From NCBI GenBank assembly GCA_937911325.1, contig CALDSD010000018.1, forward strand, positions 1-41,910: a stretch of DNA of 41,910 nucleotides, given 5' to 3'. The position numbers and the translations under genes were made by a program. Shown piece by piece: positions 1-8,360 of this stretch. Every line of letters starts with the position of its first letter. Position 1 is the first letter of the stretch. The DNA comes from an uncultured Neomegalonema sp. (lineage in GTDB: Bacteria; Pseudomonadota; Alphaproteobacteria; Rhodobacterales; Rhodobacteraceae). The notes under the pieces were generated by a model. The model made no database searches. It was not told the origin of the DNA and saw nothing but the letters and a program-made list of their open reading frames with translations.

Positions 1-327
1 CAGAACCTTTGGCTTCTTGAAGATGCAAATGCCGCCGTGCGGTTCAAGAAGACCGATGAGAACGGCGTCTCTTCCAACTACCCGACCAAGCAGGCCCGTG
101 ATTTCGAACGCGGTGATCTCTTGCCAGGGCTTCCTCAAGAGGCAACACGGCTGAACGTGGGGTACTTTCTTGATGACATGGGCATTGGGTTTGTCCGGTC
201 ACAGGTCGCCCTTCCCGCTGGAAAGTCTACGTTGTGGTGCGCTGCAATCATTCCTCACGATGAGCGTGAAGCACATGATGCGGTTTGGCAGGACGTCACA
301 CGTGAACCCCGCTTCCGCACGGGCTGA
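1..327 (+). CDS. Hypothetical protein, 5' end outside window
   Basis: The reading frame is open from the first base and stops with TGA at 325-327, so this is the C-terminal ~108 residues of a longer protein; a GTG at 37 is only an internal possibility. The visible part is soluble and mixed charge, with no membrane segment and no motif I recognise. It ends 2 bp before the ATG of the HTH-ImmA/IrrE gene, so the two are very likely co-transcribed and possibly co-functional. Codons are AT-richer than in the genes after 2474, in keeping with accessory DNA. Function unknown. Confidence 0.6.
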   Translation, partial: QNLWLLEDANAAVRFKKTDENGVSSNYPTKQARDFERGDLLPGLPQEATRLNVGYFLDDMGIGFVRSQVALPAGKSTLWCAAIIPHDEREAHDAVWQDVTREPRFRTG

Positions 328-329
328 AC

Positions 330-1442
330 ATGCAAGAAGTTGGGTCTTTTAACCGCCATATGATGGCGCTCGCCAGGGATTCCCAAGGTTTCACGCAGAC
401 TGATCTCGCGCGCGAAATCGGCGTGAAGCAAGGAACGATTTCCAAATACGAGGCAGGACTCTTGGCGCCGCCAACAGAGTTCGTTGAAGCGCTTTCGTCT
501 GCTCTCGGCTTCGAGATGGATTTCTTCTTTCAGGCCGAACGCCCGTATGGAATGCCTCCATTCCACTACCGTCGGCGCAAGAAACTTGGAGCCAAAGCGT
601 TAGCGAAGATTGTCGCTGAGATGAATATTCGTCGAATGCATGTAGCGACGATGCTCCGGTCATATGATGCGCGGTCTAACGGGTTCATCCCTGAAATTGA
701 TCGTGACGAGTATCGCGGTGGTCATGGGCGCGAGTTTACAGTCGACGATGCGGCCCGCCACGTCCGCGAGATGTGGATGATCCCCGATGGTCCAATCGAC
801 AATGTCATTGATCTCTTGGAGGAGAACGGTGGGATCGTCATCCCCTGCAACTTTGAGAGTGACCTGATCGACGCGGTTAGTCAGCGTATAGATGGGATGC
901 CAGTACTTTTCTTTGTGAACATGAATGCCCCTGCGGACCGGATTAGATGGACCCTGTGCCACGAGCTTGGGCATATGGTTTTGCATACAACTGCAATTTT
1001 GGGCGATGAGGAAATGGAGGCCGAAGCGGACAGGTTTGCAGGAGCATTCCTGCTCCCTGAGAGAGAACTGCGCCGCCAACTTAAGAAGTTTGACTTGCGG
1101 CAAGTGGCCAACCTGAAACGCTACTGGAAGGTCTCGATGCAGGCCATCGCTATGAGGGCATTTCATCTCAAGCTCATCACTCCATACCAAAGGAAAATGT
1201 TCTTCATTCAGATGGGCAAGCTCCAAATGCGCAAGAACGAACCCTATGAGCCGCCAAGGGAGTCCCCACGAAAGATCAAGAGAATGCTGAGGCATTTCCG
1301 ATCCGTCCTCGAATATACGACCGCCGAGATGGCGCGAGCGCTTTTCGTGTCTGAGGCAAAATTGGCTGGAATGTACGACTTTGCGGACGATGGGGATAAC
1401 AACGGGCCAGGAAATGGGGCCGACCATCTTCGCATTATATAG
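330..1442 (+). CDS. XRE-type HTH regulator fused to ImmA/IrrE metallo-endopeptidase
   Basis: 370 aa. An N-terminal Cro/C1-type helix-turn-helix (about residues 8-65; core QTDLAREIGVKQGTISKYE) is followed by an ImmA/IrrE (DUF955) zinc protease domain. The metal-binding HELGH lies at 211-215 and the downstream conserved EAEADRFAGAFLLP at about 231-243. Family members act as repressor-cleaving proteases in ICE/phage control, stress responses or toxin-antitoxin-like pairs; here the DNA-binding and protease parts are in one chain. It starts 2 bp after an unknown gene and is followed 48 bp later by a transposase, which suggests a mobile or defence-type island. The specific target is not visible. 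Confidence 0.9.
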   Translation: MQEVGSFNRHMMALARDSQGFTQTDLAREIGVKQGTISKYEAGLLAPPTEFVEALSSALGFEMDFFFQAERPYGMPPFHYRRRKKLGAKALAKIVAEMNIRRMHVATMLRSYDARSNGFIPEIDRDEYRGGHGREFTVDDAARHVREMWMIPDGPIDNVIDLLEENGGIVIPCNFESDLIDAVSQRIDGMPVLFFVNMNAPADRIRWTLCHELGHMVLHTTAILGDEEMEAEADRFAGAFLLPERELRRQLKKFDLRQVANLKRYWKVSMQAIAMRAFHLKLITPYQRKMFFIQMGKLQMRKNEPYEPPRESPRKIKRMLRHFRSVLEYTTAEMARALFVSEAKLAGMYDFADDGDNNGPGNGADHLRII

Positions 1443-1490
1443 TGAACTTTTATGCTTGATGGCAGGCAAGAGAGTTCAAATATAAGGGGT

Positions 1491-2387
1491 ATGAGACAAT
1501 TGCCCCTGAAAACCCGTTCGCTGATCCTCAAGATGCTCTGTGAAGGGCAGTCCATGCGGGCAACCGCTCGGCTGGCGGATGTCAGCTTCAACACTGTCGC
1601 GAAGTTGTTGATCGACGCGGGTAAGGTCTGCGCCGATCTGCACGACGAACTGGTGCAGGACGTGACCGCCAGCCGTATCCAGTGCGACGAGATTTGGAGC
1701 TTCACCTACGCCAAGCAGAAGAACGTCGCGAAGGCCAAGCGCGCGCCGCAGGAAGCCGGTGACACATGGACGTGGACCGCGCTGGACAGCGCTACGAAGC
1801 TGATTGTCTCGTGGCTGGTGGGTGGCCGTGACGGCGAATACGCAATCGAGTTCATGGACGAGCTGCGGGGCCGTCTGGCCAACCGGGTGCAGCTGACCAC
1901 GGACGGCCACAAGGCTTATCTAGAAGCCGTGGAAGGCGCGTTCGGCGGGGATGTGGACTATGCGCAACTTATCAAGCTGTACGGCGAACCTACCGGGCAG
2001 AAAGGGCATGAGCGGAAGTACAGCCCGTCAGAATGCACCGGGACCAAAGAGCAGCGCGTGGAAGGCTCACCTGATCCCAAGTACGTCTCGACCTCGCACG
2101 TCGAGCGCCAGAATCTTACCATGCGTATGCATATGCGCCGGTTCACGCGCCTGACCAATGCGTTCTCAAAGAAGTTCGAGAACCATATGCACATGGTCGC
2201 GCTCTACACCGTCTGGTACAACTTCATTCGCATCCACAAAACACTGCGCGTCACCCCGGCGATGGAAGCCGGTTTGAGCGAGACTGTCTGGGATATGGAT
2301 GATCTGGTAGCGATCATGGAAGAGCGTGCGCCGAAGCCAGGCCGTCCGAAGACCTACAAGAAGCGCGGCACCGAGATTTCAAAGTGA
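1491..2387 (+). CDS. IS1-family (DDE) transposase
   Basis: 298 aa from the ATG at 1491, which has an AAGGGG purine run just upstream; an in-frame ATG at 1452 is less likely because family members begin at MRQLPLKTR. An N-terminal HTH (RATARLADVSFNTVAKLL) precedes a DDE catalytic core: D in IQCDEIWSF, D in TTDGHKAY and E in SHVERQN. The tail is a KR-rich linker. Proteins of this type are widely annotated as IS1-family transposases and often stand alone. I could not find convincing terminal inverted repeats or a target duplication around it, so it may be a solo or decayed element. It marks the right edge of the accessory segment. Confidence 0.85.
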   Translation: MRQLPLKTRSLILKMLCEGQSMRATARLADVSFNTVAKLLIDAGKVCADLHDELVQDVTASRIQCDEIWSFTYAKQKNVAKAKRAPQEAGDTWTWTALDSATKLIVSWLVGGRDGEYAIEFMDELRGRLANRVQLTTDGHKAYLEAVEGAFGGDVDYAQLIKLYGEPTGQKGHERKYSPSECTGTKEQRVEGSPDPKYVSTSHVERQNLTMRMHMRRFTRLTNAFSKKFENHMHMVALYTVWYNFIRIHKTLRVTPAMEAGLSETVWDMDDLVAIMEERAPKPGRPKTYKKRGTEISK

Positions 2388-2473
2388 TGCAGTACCGGAT
2401 ATCGCGATCGCTTGTTTTCCAAACGGATGATCGCCATACCCCCATGAAGACCGCGAGATGGATCAAACGCTAG

Positions 2474-3526
2474 ATGCCTGTCCCCGTTGCTACTGATCCG
2501 ACGCCGGCTGACGGCGTCCACCTGATTACCGGCTCCGCCGGGTTTATCGGCTTCCATCTGGCGGAACGCTGGCTGCAGGAAGGCCGCAGGGTCGTGGGCC
2601 TCGACAATTTAAACGACTACTACGACCCATCGCTCAAAGAGGCTCGGCTCGCGCGACTGACCCAGCACCCAAGCTTCGCCAACTTTCGCATTGGTCTCGA
2701 AGACCGGGACGCCGTCGCCGAATTGTTTGACGCCGTGAAACCGGCGGTCGTGGTCAATCTCGCAGCGCAGGCCGGCGTGCGGTACTCGCTTGAGAATCCG
2801 CGCGCTTACACGGACAGCAACGTTTCGGGCTTCATGAACATCTTGGAGGGATGCCGGGACCATGCGGTGTCCCATCTGGTTTATGCGTCCTCCAGCTCCG
2901 TCTACGGCTTGAACGCAAAAGCGCCGTTCGCGGTCGGCGACACGGTCGACCACCCGATCAGTCTTTACGCGGCCACCAAGAAGGCCAACGAGCTGATGGC
3001 GCACACCTACAGCCATCTCTACGGTCTGCCAGCGACCGGGTTGCGGTTCTTCACTGTTTACGGTCCTTGGGGCCGACCGGATATGGCGTATTACAAGTTC
3101 ACCAAGGCGATCTTCGAAGGGCAGCCGATCCAGGTTTACAATCACGGAAAGATGCGTCGCGACTTCACTTACATCGACGATATCGTCGAGGGCGTCGCCG
3201 CGGTCGCGGATCGCCCAGCGAGACCCAACCAGCAGTGGGACCCGGCGAACCCAGACAGTGGAACCAGCTCAGCGCCGTACCGGCTACAGAACATCGGCAA
3301 CAATAACCCGATTGAGCTCATGCGCTTCATCGAGACCCTTGAGACGGCCATTGGTCGAAAGGCTGAAAAGCAAATGCTCCCGATGCAGCCCGGCGACGTC
3401 CAGTCGACCTATGCCGACATTGAACCGCTGGCGGCAGACACCGGAGTGCGACCGACAACTCAGATCGAGGAAGGTCTGGAGAGATTCGTCCACTGGTTCC
3501 GAGACTATTACGGTATCCGGGCCTGA
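2474..3526 (+). CDS. UDP-glucuronate 4-epimerase (NAD-dependent epimerase/dehydratase)
   Basis: 350 aa, extended SDR. The Rossmann NAD motif GSAGFIG is at 20-26, the catalytic SSSSVYG region near 139-145, and the YxxxK pair is Y165/K169. GRPDMAYYKFTKAI and the RDFTYIDDIVEGV segment are typical of the UDP-GlcA 4-epimerase (CapI/LpsL) group rather than GalE. It interconverts UDP-glucuronate and UDP-galacturonate for LPS, capsule or exopolysaccharide. It stands alone as a sugar gene here, just beyond the transposase; its codon use is that of the host chromosome. The start at 2474 has no strong Shine-Dalgarno and the first 12 residues are not conserved-looking. Confidence 0.9.
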   Translation: MPVPVATDPTPADGVHLITGSAGFIGFHLAERWLQEGRRVVGLDNLNDYYDPSLKEARLARLTQHPSFANFRIGLEDRDAVAELFDAVKPAVVVNLAAQAGVRYSLENPRAYTDSNVSGFMNILEGCRDHAVSHLVYASSSSVYGLNAKAPFAVGDTVDHPISLYAATKKANELMAHTYSHLYGLPATGLRFFTVYGPWGRPDMAYYKFTKAIFEGQPIQVYNHGKMRRDFTYIDDIVEGVAAVADRPARPNQQWDPANPDSGTSSAPYRLQNIGNNNPIELMRFIETLETAIGRKAEKQMLPMQPGDVQSTYADIEPLAADTGVRPTTQIEEGLERFVHWFRDYYGIRA

Positions 3527-3606
3527 GGACGCTCACAGCACTCGAAATACGGCGCGTAAGCCGCTATCTGCAGCGCTCAATGCTCAGTTGTTCGACTGTC
3601 GACGCG

Positions 3607-4089
3607 ATGACCGACTTCCAGATCATCTCTCATACGCCTGCGGAAACCGCTGACGTCGCGGGACGCCTGTCCCAACTATTGCGCGCCGGCGATGTGTTGC
3701 TGCTGTCCGGCGATCTCGGGGCGGGCAAAACCTTCTTCGCGCAAGCTGTCGCGCGCGGCCTCGGCGTGGAGGATGCGGCGACAAGCCCGACGTTTCCGAT
3801 TGCGAACATATTGCCGACGCCCAACGGCGCTCTCTTGCATATCGACGCTTATCGCCTGGGCGGCGTCGCAGAGTTTCGCGATCTCGGTCTTGAAGACGAC
3901 TTTGACGAGGCTGTCACCATCATCGAATGGGGGGAAAGGCTGTCGTCAGAGTTCGACGCCTACCTGAGCCTCCAGATCGATTTCGGCGATGAGAGCACTG
4001 CGCGAGAGCTGCGGTTCGGGGGCTTTGGCGACCGTGGAATGCACCTTCTTGCGCGCCTGCAAGCGCAGTTGGCGAAGGGGCCTGCATGA
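3607..4089 (+). CDS. tsaE: tRNA t6A biosynthesis ATPase TsaE
   Basis: 160 aa from the ATG at 3607; an in-frame ATG at 3580 would add nine residues with no family counterpart. P-loop GDLGAGKT is at 35-42, followed by SPTFPI (60-65), the HIDAYRL segment with Asp80, and IIEWGER (106-111). All are TsaE hallmarks. TsaE binds and hydrolyses ATP to support turnover of the TsaB-TsaD complex that puts threonylcarbamoyl on A37 of ANN-decoding tRNAs. It is the first gene of a four-gene operon, and its TGA overlaps the tsaB ATG by 4 bp. Confidence 0.95.
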   Translation: MTDFQIISHTPAETADVAGRLSQLLRAGDVLLLSGDLGAGKTFFAQAVARGLGVEDAATSPTFPIANILPTPNGALLHIDAYRLGGVAEFRDLGLEDDFDEAVTIIEWGERLSSEFDAYLSLQIDFGDESTARELRFGGFGDRGMHLLARLQAQLAKGPA

Positions 4090-4745
4090 GCCTGACCTTG
4101 GTCATAGAAACATCTTCGCGCGCCTATGCGATCGGTTTCAGTCGCAAAGGCGGAGTCGTTTATCAGTCCATCCATGATGTTCCCAACAACAGCGGTCGCG
4201 ATCTGACGCCGCTGGTCAAAGCCGGTTTGGGCGACTTGGGCGCGGCCGCGTCCGACATCTCCAAAATCGCCGTGAACTACGGCCCAGGAGGATTGGGCGC
4301 GATCCGCGCCGGCGTCGCCTTCGCAAACGGTTTGGGTTTCGCGCTCAACGTGCCGGTCGCACCGTTGTTGTCGTTCGAATTGTTCGCGGAAGAGGCCCGC
4401 GCCAGAACCGATTTGCCGCTGCTGTGCCTGCGGAAAGCGGCGGCGGGCGCGGCCTATGCCGGATTGATGCGTCCAGACGCTGAGGCCGTCCTAAGGTTCG
4501 GGCCGTTGAGTTCGGTGACGCGTCTCGCCGCACATTTGCCCGCAGTGGCGCTCGCAGGCTCGTTTCGAGTGGAAGCCGCCGCCCAGCTCGGTGATGTCGA
4601 GACAATCGACACGGGCATAGACGCGCCGCGGATCCAGACGCTCGCAACCCTGGCCGAGCGCCATCCGGGACAGGACGTCCGGGTCAAGCCGGTCCTTCCG
4701 ATAAACGAGTTCTCGCCGCGCTTTCCATCGATGGAGGCGGCATGA
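4086..4745 (+). CDS. tsaB: t6A complex scaffold subunit TsaB (divergent)
   Basis: 219 aa, ASKHA-fold paralogue of TsaD. The N-terminal LTLVIETSSRAYAIG matches the usual ILALDTS start. The signature normally read as GPGSFTGxRxG appears as GPGGLGAIRAG at about 67-77, so the usual SFT is replaced by GLG. The N-terminal half aligns well by eye and the C-terminal half is poorly conserved, as is common in TsaB. Its place between tsaE and tsaC, with ATGA overlaps on both sides, makes the assignment secure despite the divergence. It dimerises with TsaD and recruits TsaE. Confidence 0.85.
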   Translation: MSLTLVIETSSRAYAIGFSRKGGVVYQSIHDVPNNSGRDLTPLVKAGLGDLGAAASDISKIAVNYGPGGLGAIRAGVAFANGLGFALNVPVAPLLSFELFAEEARARTDLPLLCLRKAAAGAAYAGLMRPDAEAVLRFGPLSSVTRLAAHLPAVALAGSFRVEAAAQLGDVETIDTGIDAPRIQTLATLAERHPGQDVRVKPVLPINEFSPRFPSMEAA

Positions 4746-5380
4746 GCGCAATCACCATCCTGGGGTGGGGGGATACCGCCGAGATCGCGGATCGGATCCA
4801 GGCGGGAGAGGTCGGCCTGATCCCCACTGACACTGTCTATGGTCTCGCCGCGTCGCCGTCCGACCCAAATGCAACCGCGCGTATCTTCGAGTTGAAGAAG
4901 CGCCCCGGAGCGCGGCCATTGCCGCTTTTGTTGTCGGACCAGGCAGCGCTGACCGCGTTGGGCGTCGACGTGGCCCCGGTCGCCGAGCGTCTTTTGAGGT
5001 CGCCCTTCATGCCCGGCGCCCTGACATTGGCGTTGGGTTTCAGCGAAGCGCCACGTGTCGCCTGGGTGGAGGGGCGCGCGGAAGTCGCGGTTCGGATCCC
5101 GGATGAGAGGCCGCTCCGCGACGTGCTCGCCCGCACCGGCCCGATTTGCGCAACAAGCGCCAACGCCCATGGAGAGCCGACGCCGGAATTACCGAAAGAC
5201 ATCCTTCCCCAACTGGATGGGACGCCGGACTTCGTCGTGGAAGACGGCCCCCGTCCGACGGTGCCGTCGACGCTTGTCAATTGCGCCGTCACCCCGCCTC
5301 GGATCGAACGTGTGGGCGCCGTCTCGGAAGCGGACCTGGCTGAATACCTGGCCACTGACCCGGGGGAGGACCTGTCATGA
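4742..5380 (+). CDS. tsaC: L-threonylcarbamoyladenylate synthase TsaC/Sua5-type
   Basis: 212 aa, single YrdC domain with no C-terminal Sua5 domain. PTDTVYGLA (28-36), KKRP (52-55) with the substrate-binding KxR, TSANAHGEPTP (KxR...SxN signature) and PSTLVNC are all present. It makes threonylcarbamoyl-AMP from threonine, bicarbonate and ATP, the donor used by TsaD. The length fits the short TsaC form. The ATG overlaps the tsaB stop, and its own stop overlaps the tsaD ATG, so translation is probably coupled along the operon. Finding tsaC in the same operon as the other three genes is not the usual arrangement. Confidence 0.93.
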   Translation: MSAITILGWGDTAEIADRIQAGEVGLIPTDTVYGLAASPSDPNATARIFELKKRPGARPLPLLLSDQAALTALGVDVAPVAERLLRSPFMPGALTLALGFSEAPRVAWVEGRAEVAVRIPDERPLRDVLARTGPICATSANAHGEPTPELPKDILPQLDGTPDFVVEDGPRPTVPSTLVNCAVTPPRIERVGAVSEADLAEYLATDPGEDLS

Positions 5381-6381
5381 GCCCCCAGACGCCCCGCGAC
5401 GGGTTGATCCTTGGCGTCGAAACATCCTGCGACGACACCGCCGCCGCGCTGGTTGACGCGGAGGGTCGCGTGATTGCGTCCGTCGTCGCCTCTCAGACCG
5501 AGATTCACGCGGAGTTTGGCGGTGTTTATCCGGAACTCGCCAGCCGCGCTCATGTCGCCACCATTGTGCCGACGATTGACAAGACCCTGACATCCGCGGG
5601 GATAACCGGCCAGGATCTGCGCGCGATCGCCGTGACGCGAGGGCCTGGCCTGATCGGATCTCTGCTGGTCGGCTTGAACACGGCCGCGGGTCTCTCGATC
5701 GGCTGGGACGTGCCCGTGCTCGGCGTCAACCACCTGCGGGGGCATCTGCGGAGCCCGGAACTGGACGGCGGCGAGATCACCTACCCGGCGCTCGCGCTCC
5801 TCGTTTCGGGAGGGCACACGTTGCTGGCGCGGATGGACGCATCGGACAAGATCACCGTGCTCGGAACCACGCGCGACGACTCGGTGGGCGAGGCTTTCGA
5901 CAAAGTCGGCCGAATGCTCGACCTGGGATATCCTGGCGGCCCGGCGGTGGACCGCCTTGCAGCGACCGGGCAACCAACGATCGATCTGCCGCGGCCGATG
6001 ATCCGCGACGGCCTCGATTTCTCCTTTTCCGGTCTCAAGACGGCTGTTGCGCATGCTCTGGCGAAAGGCGCGGCGCCAGCCGATCTCGCCTCGTCCTTCG
6101 TCGAGGCCTGTTTCGAGGTCTTGATGACCAAATGCCGACGCGCCTTGAGCCAGCGCCCTTACCGGTCGCTCATCATCGTGGGCGGGGTCGCAGCAAGCAT
6201 ACCGCTGCGCGCCCAGGCATCTGATCTTTGCGAAGAGATGGGCGCCACGCTCAATCTGCCCCCGCTCAAATGGGCGACCGACAATGCGGCGATGATCGCG
6301 CTGACAGGATGGGATTATCTTGATTTGGCGAACCCACCCGGAACGCTTCCAGAGGTCAGGCTGAAGGTCTCCGAGCTCTAG
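5377..6381 (+). CDS. tsaD: tRNA N6-adenosine threonylcarbamoyltransferase TsaD
   Basis: 334 aa, full length. ILGVETSCDDTAAALV opens the ASKHA fold; the metal-binding HxxxH is H119/H123 (NHLRGHL), SGGHTLL is at about 144-150, and VGEAFDKVGRMLDLGYPGGP and DFSFSGLKTA are intact. The C-terminal metal ligand is D302 in WATDNAAM, where most TsaD have CTDNAAM. It transfers threonylcarbamoyl from TC-AMP to N6 of A37. It is the last gene of the tsaEBCD operon and converges on an acyltransferase gene with only 9 bp between stops; no hairpin terminator was seen there. Confidence 0.96.
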   Translation: MSPQTPRDGLILGVETSCDDTAAALVDAEGRVIASVVASQTEIHAEFGGVYPELASRAHVATIVPTIDKTLTSAGITGQDLRAIAVTRGPGLIGSLLVGLNTAAGLSIGWDVPVLGVNHLRGHLRSPELDGGEITYPALALLVSGGHTLLARMDASDKITVLGTTRDDSVGEAFDKVGRMLDLGYPGGPAVDRLAATGQPTIDLPRPMIRDGLDFSFSGLKTAVAHALAKGAAPADLASSFVEACFEVLMTKCRRALSQRPYRSLIIVGGVAASIPLRAQASDLCEEMGATLNLPPLKWATDNAAMIALTGWDYLDLANPPGTLPEVRLKVSEL

Positions 6382-6390
6382 AAGCTCCGC

Positions 6391-7254
6391 CTATCCCCAT
6401 GCCTTGCCCCGCGTGAGCGCGTTCACGAAATCCGGCGACAGGCTGTAGGTCAGGCTTCGAAGATACGTCATCATCGCTTCGGGCTTGCCATAGTACGGCT
6501 CGAGCGCGCGTTGATCCAGCGTTTCGCCAATCGTCACCTTGACCGGTCCGCCGATCATCCGGTCGAACTCGTTCACAGCCAGAGCGATCCGCAAAGTTTC
6601 CGACAGATGAGACGCGATCTGGTAGAGCCGACTGTTCTGGCCATCGAAGAAGATCGGGGTCACTTGCGCGCCTGTCATCTGAATCAGCGTCGCCGTGAAG
6701 TTTTTCCAGTTCGCGTCGAAGGCGCGTTTATAGATCCGGCGGCTCTGGGACACAGTGCCCGCCGGAAAAACGGATATGCACCCGCCGTCTTTCAGTAGCG
6801 AGATCGCCTCGCGGCGCGTCTTCAAGTTCGTCTCCATCGCCGCCCGCGTCGGTTCGCGATCGATCGGCAGAACGTGATGCATGATCTCCGGCGCCGGGAC
6901 GAGCCACTCGTTCGACAGGATCTTAAAGTCCGGCCGGGTCTTGGCCAGGATCATGCAGAACGTAAGAGCGTCGACGATCCCAAACGGATGGTTGGCGACA
7001 CAGACGAGCGGCCCGTTTTTGGGGATGCCTTCCAGCCCGACGCCATCCGCTTCGAGCTTGAAGCCGAAGCGTTCCCAGAAGACCTCCCAGAAGGTCTTTC
7101 CCGTCGCCATCTCGTTCTCATAGCCCGCCAAGCTGCGGATGAGCCGTTTGCGCCCCGACAGGTTCTCGATTCCACGGATAACGGCCCGCCCCGCGCGCGT
7201 CTCGGCGCAGCGAGCGTAAGACAATGATTCTTCGGATATCTTTTGAGAACTCAT
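6391..7254 (-). CDS. Lysophospholipid acyltransferase-family protein (copy 1)
   Basis: 287 aa from the ATG at 7254; a GTG at 7266 has a better-placed AGGAG and could be the true start. The PlsC-like HX4D block appears as NHPFGIVD (88-95), followed by a conserved GGCISVFPAGTVS block and a late TPIFFDGQNS motif. This is the acyltransferase group seen in hemolysin-like and ornithine-lipid-type acyltransferases, probably acting at the inner membrane with acyl-ACP or acyl-CoA. It lies next to a clear paralogue on the same strand; the two share the order LSYA..A.T..G..V.R..ENL.GR and NHPFGI. Substrate not determinable. Confidence 0.82.
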   Translation of the reverse strand: MSSQKISEESLSYARCAETRAGRAVIRGIENLSGRKRLIRSLAGYENEMATGKTFWEVFWERFGFKLEADGVGLEGIPKNGPLVCVANHPFGIVDALTFCMILAKTRPDFKILSNEWLVPAPEIMHHVLPIDREPTRAAMETNLKTRREAISLLKDGGCISVFPAGTVSQSRRIYKRAFDANWKNFTATLIQMTGAQVTPIFFDGQNSRLYQIASHLSETLRIALAVNEFDRMIGGPVKVTIGETLDQRALEPYYGKPEAMMTYLRSLTYSLSPDFVNALTRGKAWG

Positions 7255-7311
7255 ATCCGCGTCCACGTTTCTCCTACTCCAGTATTCGGATGCAAGCCGC
7301 AACCGGATCAG

Positions 7312-8244
7312 TCAACCCCACCGCCGGCCGACCGGCGGTCCCGCCAAGCGCGCCTCCTCCGAGAGGCCTTCGGCGTCCGGCGACAGAGCATAAGTCATCG
7401 CGCGAAGATACGCCATCAGACCCGGCGGGTCACCGGCCCTCGCTTCAATCTGGGCTCTTGGGATCGGGTCGCCAATTGCGACGGGCACCGGTTTGCCCAT
7501 CCGACGCCAGAACTCATGAACATGCAGTCCGTAGCGCAACGCCGGCGCAAGGCGTCCCGCAGCTTCAAAGACGCGCGAATTGCGGCCAACGAAAAAGACC
7601 GGGATCACGGTCACGTTCGGCGCGCTCGCCATCTTCGCGGCAAATGGTTTCCAGTCGGGATCATAAGGCGTCCCAAACGCTGTTCGAGCCGACGCGACCG
7701 CTCCGCCGGGGAAGATGGAAACGAGCCCGCCCGATTTCAGATACGCCAGCGCATCCCGGCGCGTCTGTAGATTGCGGACCGCTGCAGCGCGATCACCTTC
7801 GAAATCAATTGGCAGAATGTGGGGCGCCAGCTCGGGCGCCTGTGCGAAAACGGCGTTGGCGACGATCTTGAAGTCAGGACGGCGGTCCCACAGCAGCTTG
7901 CCAATCGCCATGCCGTCAAGAATGCCGAAAGGATGGTTGGAGACGACGACCACCGGGCCCGTCGCCGGGATCCGTTCCGCCGGATTGCGCACCAGATCCA
8001 GCGAGAGTTTGTAGCGACGCCAGACGACGTCCCAGATCGCCTCGCCCGCGGCGACGTCTTTGTCATATCCGAGCAGCCGGTACAGCACCGGGAGCCTTCC
8101 AGTAAGGTTCTCGGTTACGCGAACAACGGATTTTCCCAGACCCGTCTTCGCGCTCAGCGCGTAGCTTAGGTCGCGCGGATTCACCGCGCTCGCCACGGCC
8201 TCCGGGCGCTCATCGGGCAAAGCCTCTTGAACCGTCTGGTTCAT
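7312..8244 (-). CDS. Lysophospholipid acyltransferase-family protein (copy 2)
   Basis: 310 aa. It has the same architecture as the downstream neighbour: NHPFGILD at 103-110, GGLVSIFPGGAVAS for the second acyltransferase motif, and VTVIPVFFVGRNSRVFE near the C-terminus. The N-terminal 25 residues are an acidic extension absent from copy 1. It is the upstream member of a tandem pair separated by about 50-60 bp. The pair probably arose by duplication and diverged to different acyl donors or acceptors. GAGGAG sits directly before the ATG. No signal peptide or transmembrane helix is evident, in line with peripheral membrane enzymes. Confidence 0.82.
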   Translation of the reverse strand: MNQTVQEALPDERPEAVASAVNPRDLSYALSAKTGLGKSVVRVTENLTGRLPVLYRLLGYDKDVAAGEAIWDVVWRRYKLSLDLVRNPAERIPATGPVVVVSNHPFGILDGMAIGKLLWDRRPDFKIVANAVFAQAPELAPHILPIDFEGDRAAAVRNLQTRRDALAYLKSGGLVSIFPGGAVASARTAFGTPYDPDWKPFAAKMASAPNVTVIPVFFVGRNSRVFEAAGRLAPALRYGLHVHEFWRRMGKPVPVAIGDPIPRAQIEARAGDPPGLMAYLRAMTYALSPDAEGLSEEARLAGPPVGRRWG

Positions 8245-8360
8245 CTCCTCGACCCGTGCATCATGCTGTCCGCGCGTCTCACAAGCATGATTTATGGGCG
8301 CAAACGGGCGGCCAGCGCAAATGCTTCATCGCCGCACAGTCCGGACAGGATCGCCGGGGC

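Noticed and set aside
2388-2410. Sequence after the transposase stop as a right IS end
   Set aside because: It looks like ends of related elements but no matching inverted copy was found left of the gene.
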